This document shows, one piece after another, positions 24,806 to 33,932 of a stretch of 64,000 nucleotides of DNA. Origin of the DNA: Chryseobacterium indologenes (GTDB taxonomy: Bacteria; Bacteroidota; Bacteroidia; Flavobacteriales; Weeksellaceae); contig LAZY01000078.1 in assembly GCA_001013295.1 (NCBI GenBank), forward strand, positions 310,001 to 374,000, written 5' to 3'. Both the position numbers and the translations under genes were made by a program. The notes beneath the pieces are model-generated. The model was not told the DNA's origin and made no database searches. It worked only from the letters and a program-made list of their open reading frames with translations. Position 1 is the stretch's first letter, and every line of letters begins with the position of its first letter.

Positions 24806-24842
24806 AAAGGGTAAATATGCCCGATCTGCAAATTTACCCTTT
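24806..24842 (-). terminator. Terminator of the sulfur operon
   Basis: AAAGGGTAAAT/ATTTACCCTTT, perfect 11-bp stem with a 15-base loop, 22 bases after the stop of the CysG/TauE gene. Confidence 0.7.
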
Positions 24843-24864
24843 ATGTTTTCTTATTTTTTCTGTC

Positions 24865-26385
24865 CTATAAAAACAATGACTTTACGATTGTAACCAAGCT
24901 CATCAGGATCACTACTACCCCCACTACTGCAAACATCTTTTTGGTAGGAAGTTTTGAAGTGAGCATGGCGGAAAACGGAGCCGTAAAAACACCTCCCAGC
25001 AGAAGCCCCAGCACAATATTCCAATGATGGATTCCGATGGTGAAGATAAAGGTTACGGCACTGGTGATGGTGAGTAGGAATTTGGCAACCGTTGAGCTGC
25101 CTACTACATAACGGGGAATTCTTCCCTCTTTGATCAATGTTCCGGTTACCAATGGTCCCCATCCGCCTCCTGCAAAGGAATCGATAAAGCCACCTACAAA
25201 TCCCAACACTCTGAGATTGGTTCTCCGTTTGGTTCTGGGCTGATTTCTTTTTTTATCTTTAAAGGCATTTTTAAGGATATTCAATCCCAGATATAAGGTA
25301 TAGCAGGCAATAATGGGTTTTACGATATGAGCATAATGTTCACCATAATGAGACAGCGTCAATGCTCCGATAATCGAACCCGCTATAGCTAACGGAAACA
25401 ATACCCACACCATTTTTTTATTGACATTTCCCAGTTTGTAATGGCTAAAGCCTCCTGCAGCGGTAGTAAATGATTCTGCAGAATGTATACTTGCGCTGAC
25501 AACAGGTGGCGGTACATTCAGTAATAACAATATGGTTGTACAGATTACGCCATATCCCATACCCATTGATCCCGCAACAATCTCTGCCATAAATCCGGCA
25601 AACAGCATCCAATAGAAAATATGCCCGTCTTTATTGAGAAAATACTGAATATCACCAGACAGGTTGAACTGATAGACCACCAGACCGAATATCCCGAAAA
25701 AAAGCATAATTCCTATGATCGCCAGATAGATATTGGATCTTCTCTGGGCAATTTTAGTAATATGGATAAGCTTTTCGATTTCCCTATCCGGTTTTAAGGT
25801 AGAGGCTGTTCCATCAGAAAGATATTGAGTGGTTATTTTATTAAGTTCCTGAACCTTGTAATTGAAATCCCCTTTTAACTGCTGGCGGATGTTTTGCATA
25901 TTGTCCAGAACATGATCCATTTCGTCAGGAATGGTTTCTGTAAAGGTTTCTCTCAATCGCTTTGCAATGGTAGGAGATTTTCCGTTGGTCGAAATAGCAA
26001 TCTTAAGGCTTCCCTTTTTTACAATCGAACCAAGGTAAAAGTCGCAAAGTTCAGGTTTGTCTGCAATGTTTACCAATACATTCTTCTGATGGGCTTTTTC
26101 TCTGATTTCTCCGGCTAACACAATATCATTGACTGCTACAATGGCCAGATCGGTATCGTCAAAATCATGATCATGATAGGCTCTTTCATATAGAGTGATA
26201 TTGGAAAACCGGTTCTGTAAAGATCTTACTTCAGGAATAATTTCTTTAGCCACCAGGGTTATGGAGGTTTCAGGAGAATTACCAAGTACCGATTCTAGTT
26301 TTTCGAGTGCTATTTTGCCCCCTCCGATGATCAGCAATGACAGATTTTCAAGCTTTAAGAATATGGGATATAATGCATTACTCAT
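24865..26385 (-). CDS. Fusion of siroheme-synthase N-domain and TauE/SafE sulfite exporter
   Basis: A 506-residue two-part protein. Residues 1-200 are the precorrin-2 dehydrogenase/sirohydrochlorin ferrochelatase domain of CysG/Met8: a Rossmann start LSLLIIGGGKIALEKLE, DTDLAIVAVNDIVLAGEI, and DKPELCDFYLGSIVKKG, with KIAISTNGKSPTIAKRLRE after it. From about residue 215 there are seven to eight membrane helices of a TSUP (TauE/SafE) transporter (GSMGMGYGVICTTILLLL, GGFIDSFAGGGWGPLVTGTL). The first half would finish siroheme, made from the product of cobA upstream and needed by cysI; the second half probably exports sulfite or moves another sulfur oxyanion. Last gene of the sulfur cluster. Confidence 0.9.
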   Translation of the reverse strand: MSNALYPIFLKLENLSLLIIGGGKIALEKLESVLGNSPETSITLVAKEIIPEVRSLQNRFSNITLYERAYHDHDFDDTDLAIVAVNDIVLAGEIREKAHQKNVLVNIADKPELCDFYLGSIVKKGSLKIAISTNGKSPTIAKRLRETFTETIPDEMDHVLDNMQNIRQQLKGDFNYKVQELNKITTQYLSDGTASTLKPDREIEKLIHITKIAQRRSNIYLAIIGIMLFFGIFGLVVYQFNLSGDIQYFLNKDGHIFYWMLFAGFMAEIVAGSMGMGYGVICTTILLLLNVPPPVVSASIHSAESFTTAAGGFSHYKLGNVNKKMVWVLFPLAIAGSIIGALTLSHYGEHYAHIVKPIIACYTLYLGLNILKNAFKDKKRNQPRTKRRTNLRVLGFVGGFIDSFAGGGWGPLVTGTLIKEGRIPRYVVGSSTVAKFLLTITSAVTFIFTIGIHHWNIVLGLLLGGVFTAPFSAMLTSKLPTKKMFAVVGVVVILMSLVTIVKSLFL

Positions 26386-26390
26386 GTTGA

Positions 26391-29267
26391 TTACAATTTT
26401 AGGTCATACGTAAAAGCCAGATAATATAAACCTCCGATTTCAGGGCCTGCAGCATACTGAAAATAACGGCGGTTAAGCAGATTGGTCGCTCCAATTTTTA
26501 TATTGGCATTGATTTCAGGAAGTTTCCAGGTAGCTTGAGCATCAATCGTATAATAAGAAGGAATTTCCCCTGATGCTAAAGGACTTTCCCACGTGAAACT
26601 GCTTTGCCATCTCGCGACAAGCGTAAATCCGATATTTTTAATAATTTCCCTGTTTCCCACACTTACATTGACCATCCATTTCGGAGTATTAAAAGCGGTG
26701 ATGAACAGATCAGAAGTAGTGTTGGAGGCAAGATCATTATAAGAGACATTGGTATTGATATTGTAATTGCCGGTTACATTATACCGGATGCCTAATGAAG
26801 AACCATAGCTTTTGTAGGTATTATTACTGTTGGTATAGACCCTGTAGCGATCCTGTTTAGTTCTGTCGAGCATGGCAAGAACTGCGGCATTGCTTCCTAT
26901 CTGGCTGTTTTTAGGAACGGCTACTTCTACCTGTCCCAGAAACCCTTCGTAGATATTGTAATAGAAATCCCAGTCCAGGACCAGTTTGTTATTGAAGAAA
27001 ACCGATTTGTAACCTACTTCAAATGAATTGATTTTTTCGGGTTGTAATTTCTGCAAATTGGCTGCCACTAAAAGCTGTTTGTTGTCCTGAGCTGCCTGGC
27101 TCTGGCTTTTTCCTCCATCTACGTCGGCATTGACTGCAGAAGTAAATTTGTCAATAGAAGCAAGCGTATATGAATTTTCAAGATACCCTAATCCGTCATT
27201 CACTTTCGAAAGTCCGCCTACTCTTCTCACATTTCCGTTGTTGACAAAAGAAAGTGCTTCAAACAGCGATGGAAAACGGTATCCGTTTTGAAATGAAGCC
27301 CTGAAATTATGCTGGTTGACCGGTGAATAAACAATGCTGATCCTTGGATTGAGTTTGGCTTCAAATTCAGGATTTCTGTCGATCCGTAAAGCCGCATTCA
27401 GCTTGAGCTTATCATCAAAAAAAAGTTTGGTAATCTGTGCAAAGGCCCCATATTTCTGGTAGATCACCTCTTTACCGAATGTTCCGTTGGCTAAAGGGAT
27501 ATTTCTTTCGTTAACAGGTCTGTTGAAGTCAACAAAATTGTTTCCATCCGGAGTGATGCTGTACAGGCGGTAATCGATTCCTGCAAGGAGGTTGAATATT
27601 TTGACCAACCGGGTAAGATCATAAGTGAGTTCACCCTGATAAAATCTGGATTTCTGTTCAAGCTTGGCGCCTCCCGTTGCCGGAGCTCCTGCAATTCCTG
27701 CATTGGCAGAATCCCAGTTATTGATTCCAATAATGGTGTTTTTCAATTGTTCAAAGGCGGCAGTTCCGGGTACTACTCTATTTTTGTCCGCTTCCCGGCG
27801 GGCGATGATAAAAGCATCATTAAGGTTTATCCCGGTATTGATACTATTTTGTAATGTTGTCTGAAATATATTTTTCCAGTTGGTATTCGAAAGATTGGTA
27901 AGGTCAAGATTATCTGCCAGAGGTTTTAAATTATAAGAATCTCCGGTATTTTCGATAGATACATAGGCCCTGAAAGTGAGTTCTTTTCCGGTAAGTTCCA
28001 CTTTATGGTTCTGAACGGAAGCATTCTGCAAACGGATCTTATTTCCTCTTTGAAACGTTCCGTCCAATAAACCATAGCGATACACATACGATGCTTTCCA
28101 CTGATCCCCAAAGCGATAGTATAATCCCGCATCGAACTTGATATTCTTCACATCAGGACTTACCAGGTCCTTTTCCAGGTATCCGGTTCTGGAAACATTG
28201 AATGTGGTAGGTTTCCCGTTGTAATCTACTTTTACAGCAACCCTGTTATTTCTTTCATCTCCGTATTTATTCCATAGGTCTTCGGCAGGATTATTAGAGA
28301 GTGAAAAATTTGGGTTGGCGGTGATTAATGAATTGGGATTCTGATCCGTCAGATTATTAGAAATCCAGTCTGTTCCGCTGAAATAAGATGCATTGATCTT
28401 TACAGCCCAGTTTTTATCGATCACTTTTGCAAACCTTAGTGCACTTTCGCCCAAAGAACTGATTCTATGATTAATATTGTCTACGTGATTGACTCCACCC
28501 CGGAAATAAACGCTTATTCCCTGGCTGGTAAACGGATCTTTAGTCTGAAGACTTGCCAGTCCGTTGATGGCATTCATCCCATATAATGCAGAAGCGGCTC
28601 CCGGAGTGACTTCCATAGACTGGATATCCAGTTCAGTAGGTCCAATGGCATTTCCAAGAGGAACCCCCAAGGTGGCAGACTGTACGTCTACTCCATCTAC
28701 AAGTTGCATAAATCTGAAATTATTAGGAGAATTGAACCCTCTGGAATTGGGAATCTTTAGCGTAAGGCTTGATGTCAGAAGCTGTAATCCTTTTACATTT
28801 TCCAGGGTTTCATAGAATGAGGCTGCCGGACTTTCCCTGATCGTTTTGATATCAATCTTTTCAATCGCTATTGGTGAGCGTAATATCTTTTCCGGGACCC
28901 GGGATGCGGAGATCACAACGGCATCGATAATGGTATTCTGGGGATTAAGTCCTATGGCTATTTTATTGGAAGGCGAAAGAATTTCAATGGTTTGAGGAGT
29001 AAAGCCTTCCTTATTGATGACCAGACGAAAAGGAATGGTAACCCTTGTTCTTATTTTAAAATTTCCAAGCGGATCCGTAAAGGAAGCGTCTTCGGTATTT
29101 TCGATCTGTACCTTTACGGAATCAAGGCCTTTGCGGGTTCCTGTATTCTTGATGATTCCGCTTAGTTCTATAAGCTGCTGCTGGGCTTCTGCCAGATTAA
29201 AAAATAGAAATGTAAATGCAATAATGCCTGTTTTGGGTAGAAAATTTCTCTGTTTTTTGTTTTTCAT
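26391..29267 (-). CDS. TonB-dependent outer-membrane receptor, sulfur-linked
   Basis: A 958-residue receptor: signal peptide (residues 1-29, ending NLAEAQ), carboxypeptidase-regulatory-like domain (LIELSGIIKNTGTRKG to about 110), plug (VVISASRVPEKILRSPIAIE from about 116) and a 22-strand barrel ending in a terminal aromatic-type strand (LYYLAFTYDLKL). The gene stops five bases before the CysG/TauE fusion, so they are co-transcribed. It lies downstream of cysI with the leader peptide and a family 1 repeat between. An organosulfur compound or a metal chelate for sulfur metabolism is a likely substrate, from context only. Confidence 0.9.
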   Translation of the reverse strand: MKNKKQRNFLPKTGIIAFTFLFFNLAEAQQQLIELSGIIKNTGTRKGLDSVKVQIENTEDASFTDPLGNFKIRTRVTIPFRLVINKEGFTPQTIEILSPSNKIAIGLNPQNTIIDAVVISASRVPEKILRSPIAIEKIDIKTIRESPAASFYETLENVKGLQLLTSSLTLKIPNSRGFNSPNNFRFMQLVDGVDVQSATLGVPLGNAIGPTELDIQSMEVTPGAASALYGMNAINGLASLQTKDPFTSQGISVYFRGGVNHVDNINHRISSLGESALRFAKVIDKNWAVKINASYFSGTDWISNNLTDQNPNSLITANPNFSLSNNPAEDLWNKYGDERNNRVAVKVDYNGKPTTFNVSRTGYLEKDLVSPDVKNIKFDAGLYYRFGDQWKASYVYRYGLLDGTFQRGNKIRLQNASVQNHKVELTGKELTFRAYVSIENTGDSYNLKPLADNLDLTNLSNTNWKNIFQTTLQNSINTGINLNDAFIIARREADKNRVVPGTAAFEQLKNTIIGINNWDSANAGIAGAPATGGAKLEQKSRFYQGELTYDLTRLVKIFNLLAGIDYRLYSITPDGNNFVDFNRPVNERNIPLANGTFGKEVIYQKYGAFAQITKLFFDDKLKLNAALRIDRNPEFEAKLNPRISIVYSPVNQHNFRASFQNGYRFPSLFEALSFVNNGNVRRVGGLSKVNDGLGYLENSYTLASIDKFTSAVNADVDGGKSQSQAAQDNKQLLVAANLQKLQPEKINSFEVGYKSVFFNNKLVLDWDFYYNIYEGFLGQVEVAVPKNSQIGSNAAVLAMLDRTKQDRYRVYTNSNNTYKSYGSSLGIRYNVTGNYNINTNVSYNDLASNTTSDLFITAFNTPKWMVNVSVGNREIIKNIGFTLVARWQSSFTWESPLASGEIPSYYTIDAQATWKLPEINANIKIGATNLLNRRYFQYAAGPEIGGLYYLAFTYDLKL

Positions 29268-29290
29268 TTTTCTTCATTTTAGGGTGAGAA

Positions 29291-29540
29291 TGAAGCTGTC
29301 TGAACTTTTCTTGATTTTTTTACCACAAAAGGCACACAAGTTTAATTATTTTAAACACTTTAACTCACTTAAGAAAGTTTAATGCAATATCGCATAGAAG
29401 TTCACGTAAGATGAAAACCTTTGATTTTCATAAAACTAAAATGTACTTCATATGCACCAAACTTGTCACTTAAGATAACTTAAGTGTTAAAAGGTATTGT
29501 GGCTTTTGTGGTTGAATAGAAAAGTTGAAACAGCTTGAAG
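29291..29540. repeat. Family 1 intergenic inverted repeat, full copy of about 250 bases
   Basis: The ends are long imperfect inverted repeats: GAAGCTGTCTGAACTTTTCT...ACCACAAAAGGCACA on the left and, reversed, CAAGCTGTTTCAACTTTTCT...AACCACAAAAGCCACA on the right. Inner words (ACACTTTAACTCACTTAAG, GAAGTTCACGTAAGATGAAAA) match the copy at 10595. It contains no open frame. It sits between the cysteine-rich leader peptide and the TonB receptor, 24 bases from the receptor's ATG. Confidence 0.8.
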
Positions 29541-29556
29541 TATTGTTATTGGAGAA

Positions 29557-29640
29557 TCAACAACACATGCACATTCGCTCGCCTGAAAGAAGAGGTTGAG
29601 TAGTTTTGTTTGGGTTCAGATGATGATGAAAATTAGCCAT
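29557..29640 (-). CDS. Putative cysteine/methionine-sensing leader peptide
   Basis: ATG at 29640, four bases after the cysI stop, opens a 27-codon frame: MANFHHHLNPNKTTQPLL, then SGERMCMCC and TGA (29557-29559). Three of the last four codons are Cys and two of the last five are Met, in the middle of a sulfate-assimilation and cysteine-synthesis operon. That is what one expects of a leader peptide at which ribosomes stall when charged tRNA-Cys or tRNA-Met is scarce, changing expression of the downstream TonB receptor and CysG/TauE genes. The frame is too short for automatic ORF calls. What I see is the frame and its codons; attenuation is inferred. I could not find a clear antiterminator pair; the family 1 repeat follows 17 bases later. 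Confidence 0.65.
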   Translation of the reverse strand: MANFHHHLNPNKTTQPLLSGERMCMCC

Positions 29641-29644
29641 ATAT

Positions 29645-31321
29645 TCAATCTAAGGTTTGTAAGTAGCGGTATGAAAAGTCTCCAAATGTTTCTTCTGTCA
29701 ATCTTTGCTGTACATAGATTCCGAAAAGTTCGTCCAATGTGGTAAGAATTTCTTCTTCGCCAATGTTTTCTTTAAATTTTCTGTTGAGACGCATTCCTAA
29801 ACGATCTCCACCGATATGCAGATTATACTTCCCATAAGCGGTCCCCACAAATCCGATTTCAGCATTGGGAGATCTTCCACAGCCATTAGGACAGCCTGTC
29901 ATACGGATGGTAATATCATCCTGTAAAAGGCCATGTCTTTCAAGAAGAGGTTCTATTTTGGTAACGAGTGAGGGCAGATAACGCTGTGCTTCGGCCAAAG
30001 CCAGTGAACAGGTGTTCAATGCCACACAGGCCACTGAATTTTTACGCAGAGCGCTTGCTTTTTCTGTATAAGCTGAAATTCCGGATTCTTTCAACAAGGT
30101 TTCGATTTCAGCTTTATCTTCTTCATGGATGTCTGCCAGGATAAGATTCTGGTTACAGGTAAATCGGAAATTGGCCTTACCGGTTTGAGCAATCTTTAGT
30201 AATCCTGTTTTCAAAGGATATTCCTGGGTATTAAGAACTCTCCCGTGTTCTATGAACAGTGTATAAAACCATTTTCCTTCATGATTCCGGATCCAGCCAT
30301 AGCGGTCTTTTCGCTGTTCGAATTTAAATTCTCGGGCCGGTTCAAAGCTGAAGCCGGTTCTTTTTTCCACTTCGGTTCTGTACTGGTTGATACCAAGTTT
30401 ATCAATAGTGTATTTTAATCTTGATAATTTCCGGTCACTTCTGTTTCCAAAGTCTCTTTGAACTGTAATGATTTCATAAACTGCTTGTAAGATCTTTTCT
30501 TCCGTATCTACAAATCCAAGCACAGAGGCAAGGCGGGCATAGGTCGCTTCATTTCCATGAGTGGCACCCAATCCTCCTCCTGCTGCAATATTATACCCAA
30601 CGATTTTGTTGTTTTCAATAATAGCGATCAGTGCAATATCATTGATGAAAACATCCACATCGTTATTGGGAGGAACTGCGATCCCGATTTTTAGTTTTCT
30701 CGGAAGGTATCTGTCCTGATACAGAGGGTCTTCTTCAGCTTTCCGGTCAACGATCAGTTCATCATTAATCCATATGTCGTAATAAGACTGAGTCTTGGGA
30801 AGACACATTTCACTGATCTTTCCGGCAAGCTCATAGGCTTCCTGATGCAATGGGGATTCGGAAGGATTGGCTGTACAGGTTACATTTCTGTTCACATCTC
30901 CACAGGCTGCAATAGAATCCAGATGTTGAAGATTGAAACTCTGAATAGTAGGTTTTAAATGAGATTTTAAAATACCATGCAGCTGAATCGTCTGTCTTGT
31001 CGTGATCTTTATGGTTCCTGTGGAATGATCTTCTGCCGTCTCATTCAGTCCTATCCATTGTTCCGGGGTCAGAAAGCCTCCTGGAAGTCTCAGTCTGATC
31101 ATATAAGAATACAGCCATTCCAGTTTTTTGGCCACACGCTCTTCCCTTCTGTCCCGGTCATCCTGCTGATACATTCCATGGAATTTAATAAGCGTCTGGT
31201 CGTCTTCTCTGATAGCTCCTGTAAAATTATCTGAAAGACTTTCCTTCAAAGTTCCCCTAAGTCCGTTACTGCCGGTTTTGATCCTTTCTACCGGAGAAAG
31301 GCTATCTTTATCATTGTTCAT
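29645..31321 (-). CDS. cysI: Assimilatory sulfite reductase hemoprotein subunit
   Basis: A 558-residue siroheme/4Fe-4S reductase. The cluster cysteines are C432 and C438 (CVALNTC) and C477 and C481 (TGCPNGCGR). The substrate and siroheme arginines lie in the LPGGFLTPEQW and NVTCTANPSESP regions, and both ferredoxin-like half-domains are present. It reduces sulfite to sulfide with six electrons from the CysJ flavoprotein encoded just upstream. The family also includes nitrite reductases; the cys neighbours settle the choice. Siroheme would come from cobA and the CysG/TauE fusion in the same cluster. Confidence 0.95.
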   Translation of the reverse strand: MNNDKDSLSPVERIKTGSNGLRGTLKESLSDNFTGAIREDDQTLIKFHGMYQQDDRDRREERVAKKLEWLYSYMIRLRLPGGFLTPEQWIGLNETAEDHSTGTIKITTRQTIQLHGILKSHLKPTIQSFNLQHLDSIAACGDVNRNVTCTANPSESPLHQEAYELAGKISEMCLPKTQSYYDIWINDELIVDRKAEEDPLYQDRYLPRKLKIGIAVPPNNDVDVFINDIALIAIIENNKIVGYNIAAGGGLGATHGNEATYARLASVLGFVDTEEKILQAVYEIITVQRDFGNRSDRKLSRLKYTIDKLGINQYRTEVEKRTGFSFEPAREFKFEQRKDRYGWIRNHEGKWFYTLFIEHGRVLNTQEYPLKTGLLKIAQTGKANFRFTCNQNLILADIHEEDKAEIETLLKESGISAYTEKASALRKNSVACVALNTCSLALAEAQRYLPSLVTKIEPLLERHGLLQDDITIRMTGCPNGCGRSPNAEIGFVGTAYGKYNLHIGGDRLGMRLNRKFKENIGEEEILTTLDELFGIYVQQRLTEETFGDFSYRYLQTLD

Positions 31322-31363
31322 AATTGTTTTCCTTTAATTTTTTAAGGTACTGCTGACCTAATT

Positions 31364-33082
31364 TTAATAAACATCTTTAGCATATCTTCCATTAAGCTCC
31401 ATTTCTTCAAGATAAAGGACTGCTTCTTCTTTACTTTGTTTTCCTTCATTCTGAATGATGGTCAGAAGGGCTTGTTCCACATCCCGGCTCATTGGTTCTT
31501 TAGCGCCACATACGTAGACGGAGGCACCGCCTTCAAGCCAGTAAAAAATCTCCTGGGATTTTTGTTCCAGTCGATGCTGAACATATACCTTTTCAGCTGT
31601 ATCTCTTGAAAAAGCAAGATCCAGATGGGTAAGGCTTCCTGTTTTAAGAAAATCCTGAAGTTCAGCCTGGTAAAGGAAGTCTGATACAAAATTCCGGTCC
31701 CCGAAAAATAGCCAGTTTCTTCCTTCTGCTCCTGTGGCATCACGTTCCCAAAGGAATGATCTGAAGGGTGCGATCCCTGTTCCCGGGCCAATCATGATGA
31801 TGTCTTTATCAGCCTCAGGAAGTTTGAAATGCCCTGCATCCTGAATATAGAACTCAACTTCCTCTCCTTCACTGAATTCACTCAGAAAGCCACTACATAG
31901 TCCATTGTGTTTCTCATGGTCTATGAAGAACTCCGATTTGGCAACTGTGATATGAATTTCGGTATCGCCATGAGCTTCCAGAGAAGAAGATATGGAATAC
32001 AGGCGGGGAGCTTGCGCAGTCAGTATCTGAATGACTTCTTCAAATTCTCCGGCATTTTTCACAGGATAGATTCTAAGAAGATCAAGCAGGCTTAGTCGTA
32101 CCTCTGGTATGGAATGACCAGTAATTCTTGCGTATTGTGCGACTACAGATTTAAGCAGATAACTGATGTTCAGGTGCCTTTGCAGCAGTTCTTCTACATG
32201 GTCCGTTATTTTTGCCGTTTCAATTCGTTTCTGAGGATCAATCCCTGTCAGCGTAATGATTTCATTCACCACTGATTTTGAATTGAGCGGAATAATTCCC
32301 AAAGCGGCACCCGGTTGATAAATAAGAGCTTCTTCCGTTTCTATTTCTATGTGATAGGTCTCTTTTTCAGAGGTAATATCATTCAGATTGATGATGGACG
32401 AGATCTTTCCCTGGTATTTTTTTCTGCCTGTTGGCTTTTTTGGAGCTGTACTGCTTTGAGGAGCACTATCGGGAGCTTTATTGACCGTTTCAAATACATG
32501 TTCGATCCAATGGGAAGCTTCCTGTTCGTAATCAATATCACATTTTTTTAATGGAAGGATACGTTGGGCTCCCAGTATTTCAAAGCGGGAATCCACATCT
32601 TCGCCTGTTTTACAGAACTGAGGATAACTGCTGTCTCCTAATGCCAGAATCCCGAACTTAAGATTGCTGAGGTTAATTTCATTCTCATGAATATGATCAT
32701 AGAACTTTTTGGCAAGGAGTGGCGGTTCTCCTTCTCCCTGGGTACTGATAATGACAAAAAAGAATTCTTCTTTGCCCAGATCTTTAGGCTTATATTGGGA
32801 GAGATCAGCCAGCTTCACCTGAACACCTTTTTTCTTGATGATCCCTGCCAGAGCAGTAGCCAGCTTTTTGCTGTTGCCGGTTTCTGTACCGTAGGCCAGG
32901 GTTATTTTCTTTACAGCATTCTGAATGGGAGTTTCAGTATGCTGAGGTGGCAGTGTTGCGGTCAGGGCCGTTCCTCCGGCAAGGCCTGCAAGGTATCCGC
33001 TTGCCCAGATCGCTTCGTCTCTGGAAAGATCGCCGGATATTTGTTTTAATACATTGAGTTTTGTTTCAGACAGCATATTCAA
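31364..33082 (-). CDS. cysJ: Sulfite reductase [NADPH] flavoprotein subunit
   Basis: A 572-residue diflavin reductase: flavodoxin domain (FMN) at about 58-200 with ITLAYGTETGNSKKLA, FAD domain with RLYSISSS, and NADPH domain with GPGTGIAPFRSFLWERD and VYVCGAKEPMSRDVE, ending WRYAKDVY-like GRYAKDVY as in E. coli CysJ. It passes electrons from NADPH to CysI. Its ATG at 33082 overlaps the end of cobA by 17 bases (a second ATG is at 33076), implying translational coupling. It is 42 bases upstream of cysI. Confidence 0.95.
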   Translation of the reverse strand: MNMLSETKLNVLKQISGDLSRDEAIWASGYLAGLAGGTALTATLPPQHTETPIQNAVKKITLAYGTETGNSKKLATALAGIIKKKGVQVKLADLSQYKPKDLGKEEFFFVIISTQGEGEPPLLAKKFYDHIHENEINLSNLKFGILALGDSSYPQFCKTGEDVDSRFEILGAQRILPLKKCDIDYEQEASHWIEHVFETVNKAPDSAPQSSTAPKKPTGRKKYQGKISSIINLNDITSEKETYHIEIETEEALIYQPGAALGIIPLNSKSVVNEIITLTGIDPQKRIETAKITDHVEELLQRHLNISYLLKSVVAQYARITGHSIPEVRLSLLDLLRIYPVKNAGEFEEVIQILTAQAPRLYSISSSLEAHGDTEIHITVAKSEFFIDHEKHNGLCSGFLSEFSEGEEVEFYIQDAGHFKLPEADKDIIMIGPGTGIAPFRSFLWERDATGAEGRNWLFFGDRNFVSDFLYQAELQDFLKTGSLTHLDLAFSRDTAEKVYVQHRLEQKSQEIFYWLEGGASVYVCGAKEPMSRDVEQALLTIIQNEGKQSKEEAVLYLEEMELNGRYAKDVY

Positions 33083-33911
33083 AGAAATTTTGAGGGGTTG
33101 GGATTAGACTTCCGTTCTCTATTGATTTGAAGTAAAGACCTTCCTGTTCTGCATTTTCAAGCCATGAAAACTCTTCATGAAGACTAACGATCTTACCAAT
33201 GATCACCAAAGAAGGTGAAGCAAAGACTTTGCTCCCAAAATTGGCTTCAAAATCATTAAAAGAAGACGTATACACCTTCTGATAAGGTGTTGTAGCCTGT
33301 TCAATGACTGCAATTTTTTTATCATCTGAAATTTTAAGCTGATTCAGTTTCTCTACAAGACCTGTAAGGTTTCCTTTCGACATATAGAAAACAAGGGTAT
33401 CACTGGTTGTGGCAAGTTCCTTCCAGTAGTCTTCATCAAGGATCTCTGATTTATAATAAGTCAGAAACCGTACAGAAGTTGAATATCCTCTGGCCGTTAA
33501 AGGCATCCCTGCAAAAGCTGCTGCTCCTAAAGCAGCCGTAATTCCCGGAATGACCTCGTAAGGAATGTAGTTTTGCTTTAAAGCCTGCAATTCGTCCAGA
33601 ATATTTGAAAATATGGAAACATCTCCCCCTTTAAGTCTTACAATGGTTTTGTTCTGACGAGCGTATTCCACCATTAAAGTATTGATATGAGATTGGGGAA
33701 TCGATGCATTTTTGCTGCATTCTTTTCCTACATAGATGACTTTTGTGTTTTCATTGACGTATGTTTCCAGGATCTCAGGACTTACAAGCCGATCGCACAG
33801 GATGACATCCGCTTCAGAAATTGCTTTTACGGCTTTTACAGTGATCAGTTCAGGGTTGCCGGGCCCTGCACCGATAAGGTAAACCTTTGGTGATTTTATA
33901 TTTGTTTTCAT
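33066..33911 (-). CDS. cobA: Uroporphyrinogen-III C-methyltransferase
   Basis: A 281-residue SUMT-type methyltransferase with the signatures VYLIGAGPGNPELITVKAV (P-loop-like SAM site, residues 10-28), RLKGGDVSIFS and GITAALGAAAFAGMPLT. It makes precorrin-2 from uroporphyrinogen III, the first step toward siroheme for CysI. The later steps are covered by the CysG domain of the fusion at 24865. It overlaps cysJ by 17 bases and follows cysK by 21. Some 30 extra C-terminal residues (SWLENAEQEGLYFKSIENG) extend past the usual fold. Confidence 0.93.
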   Translation of the reverse strand: MKTNIKSPKVYLIGAGPGNPELITVKAVKAISEADVILCDRLVSPEILETYVNENTKVIYVGKECSKNASIPQSHINTLMVEYARQNKTIVRLKGGDVSIFSNILDELQALKQNYIPYEVIPGITAALGAAAFAGMPLTARGYSTSVRFLTYYKSEILDEDYWKELATTSDTLVFYMSKGNLTGLVEKLNQLKISDDKKIAVIEQATTPYQKVYTSSFNDFEANFGSKVFASPSLVIIGKIVSLHEEFSWLENAEQEGLYFKSIENGSLIPTPQNFFEYAV

Positions 33912-33932
33912 TGAAAGTCGTTGATTAAGGAG

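Noticed and set aside
24851..25162. 103-codon minus-strand frame within the TauE half of the fusion gene
   Set aside because: It is the CysG/TauE gene read in another frame; the cysteine- and histidine-rich product makes no sense.
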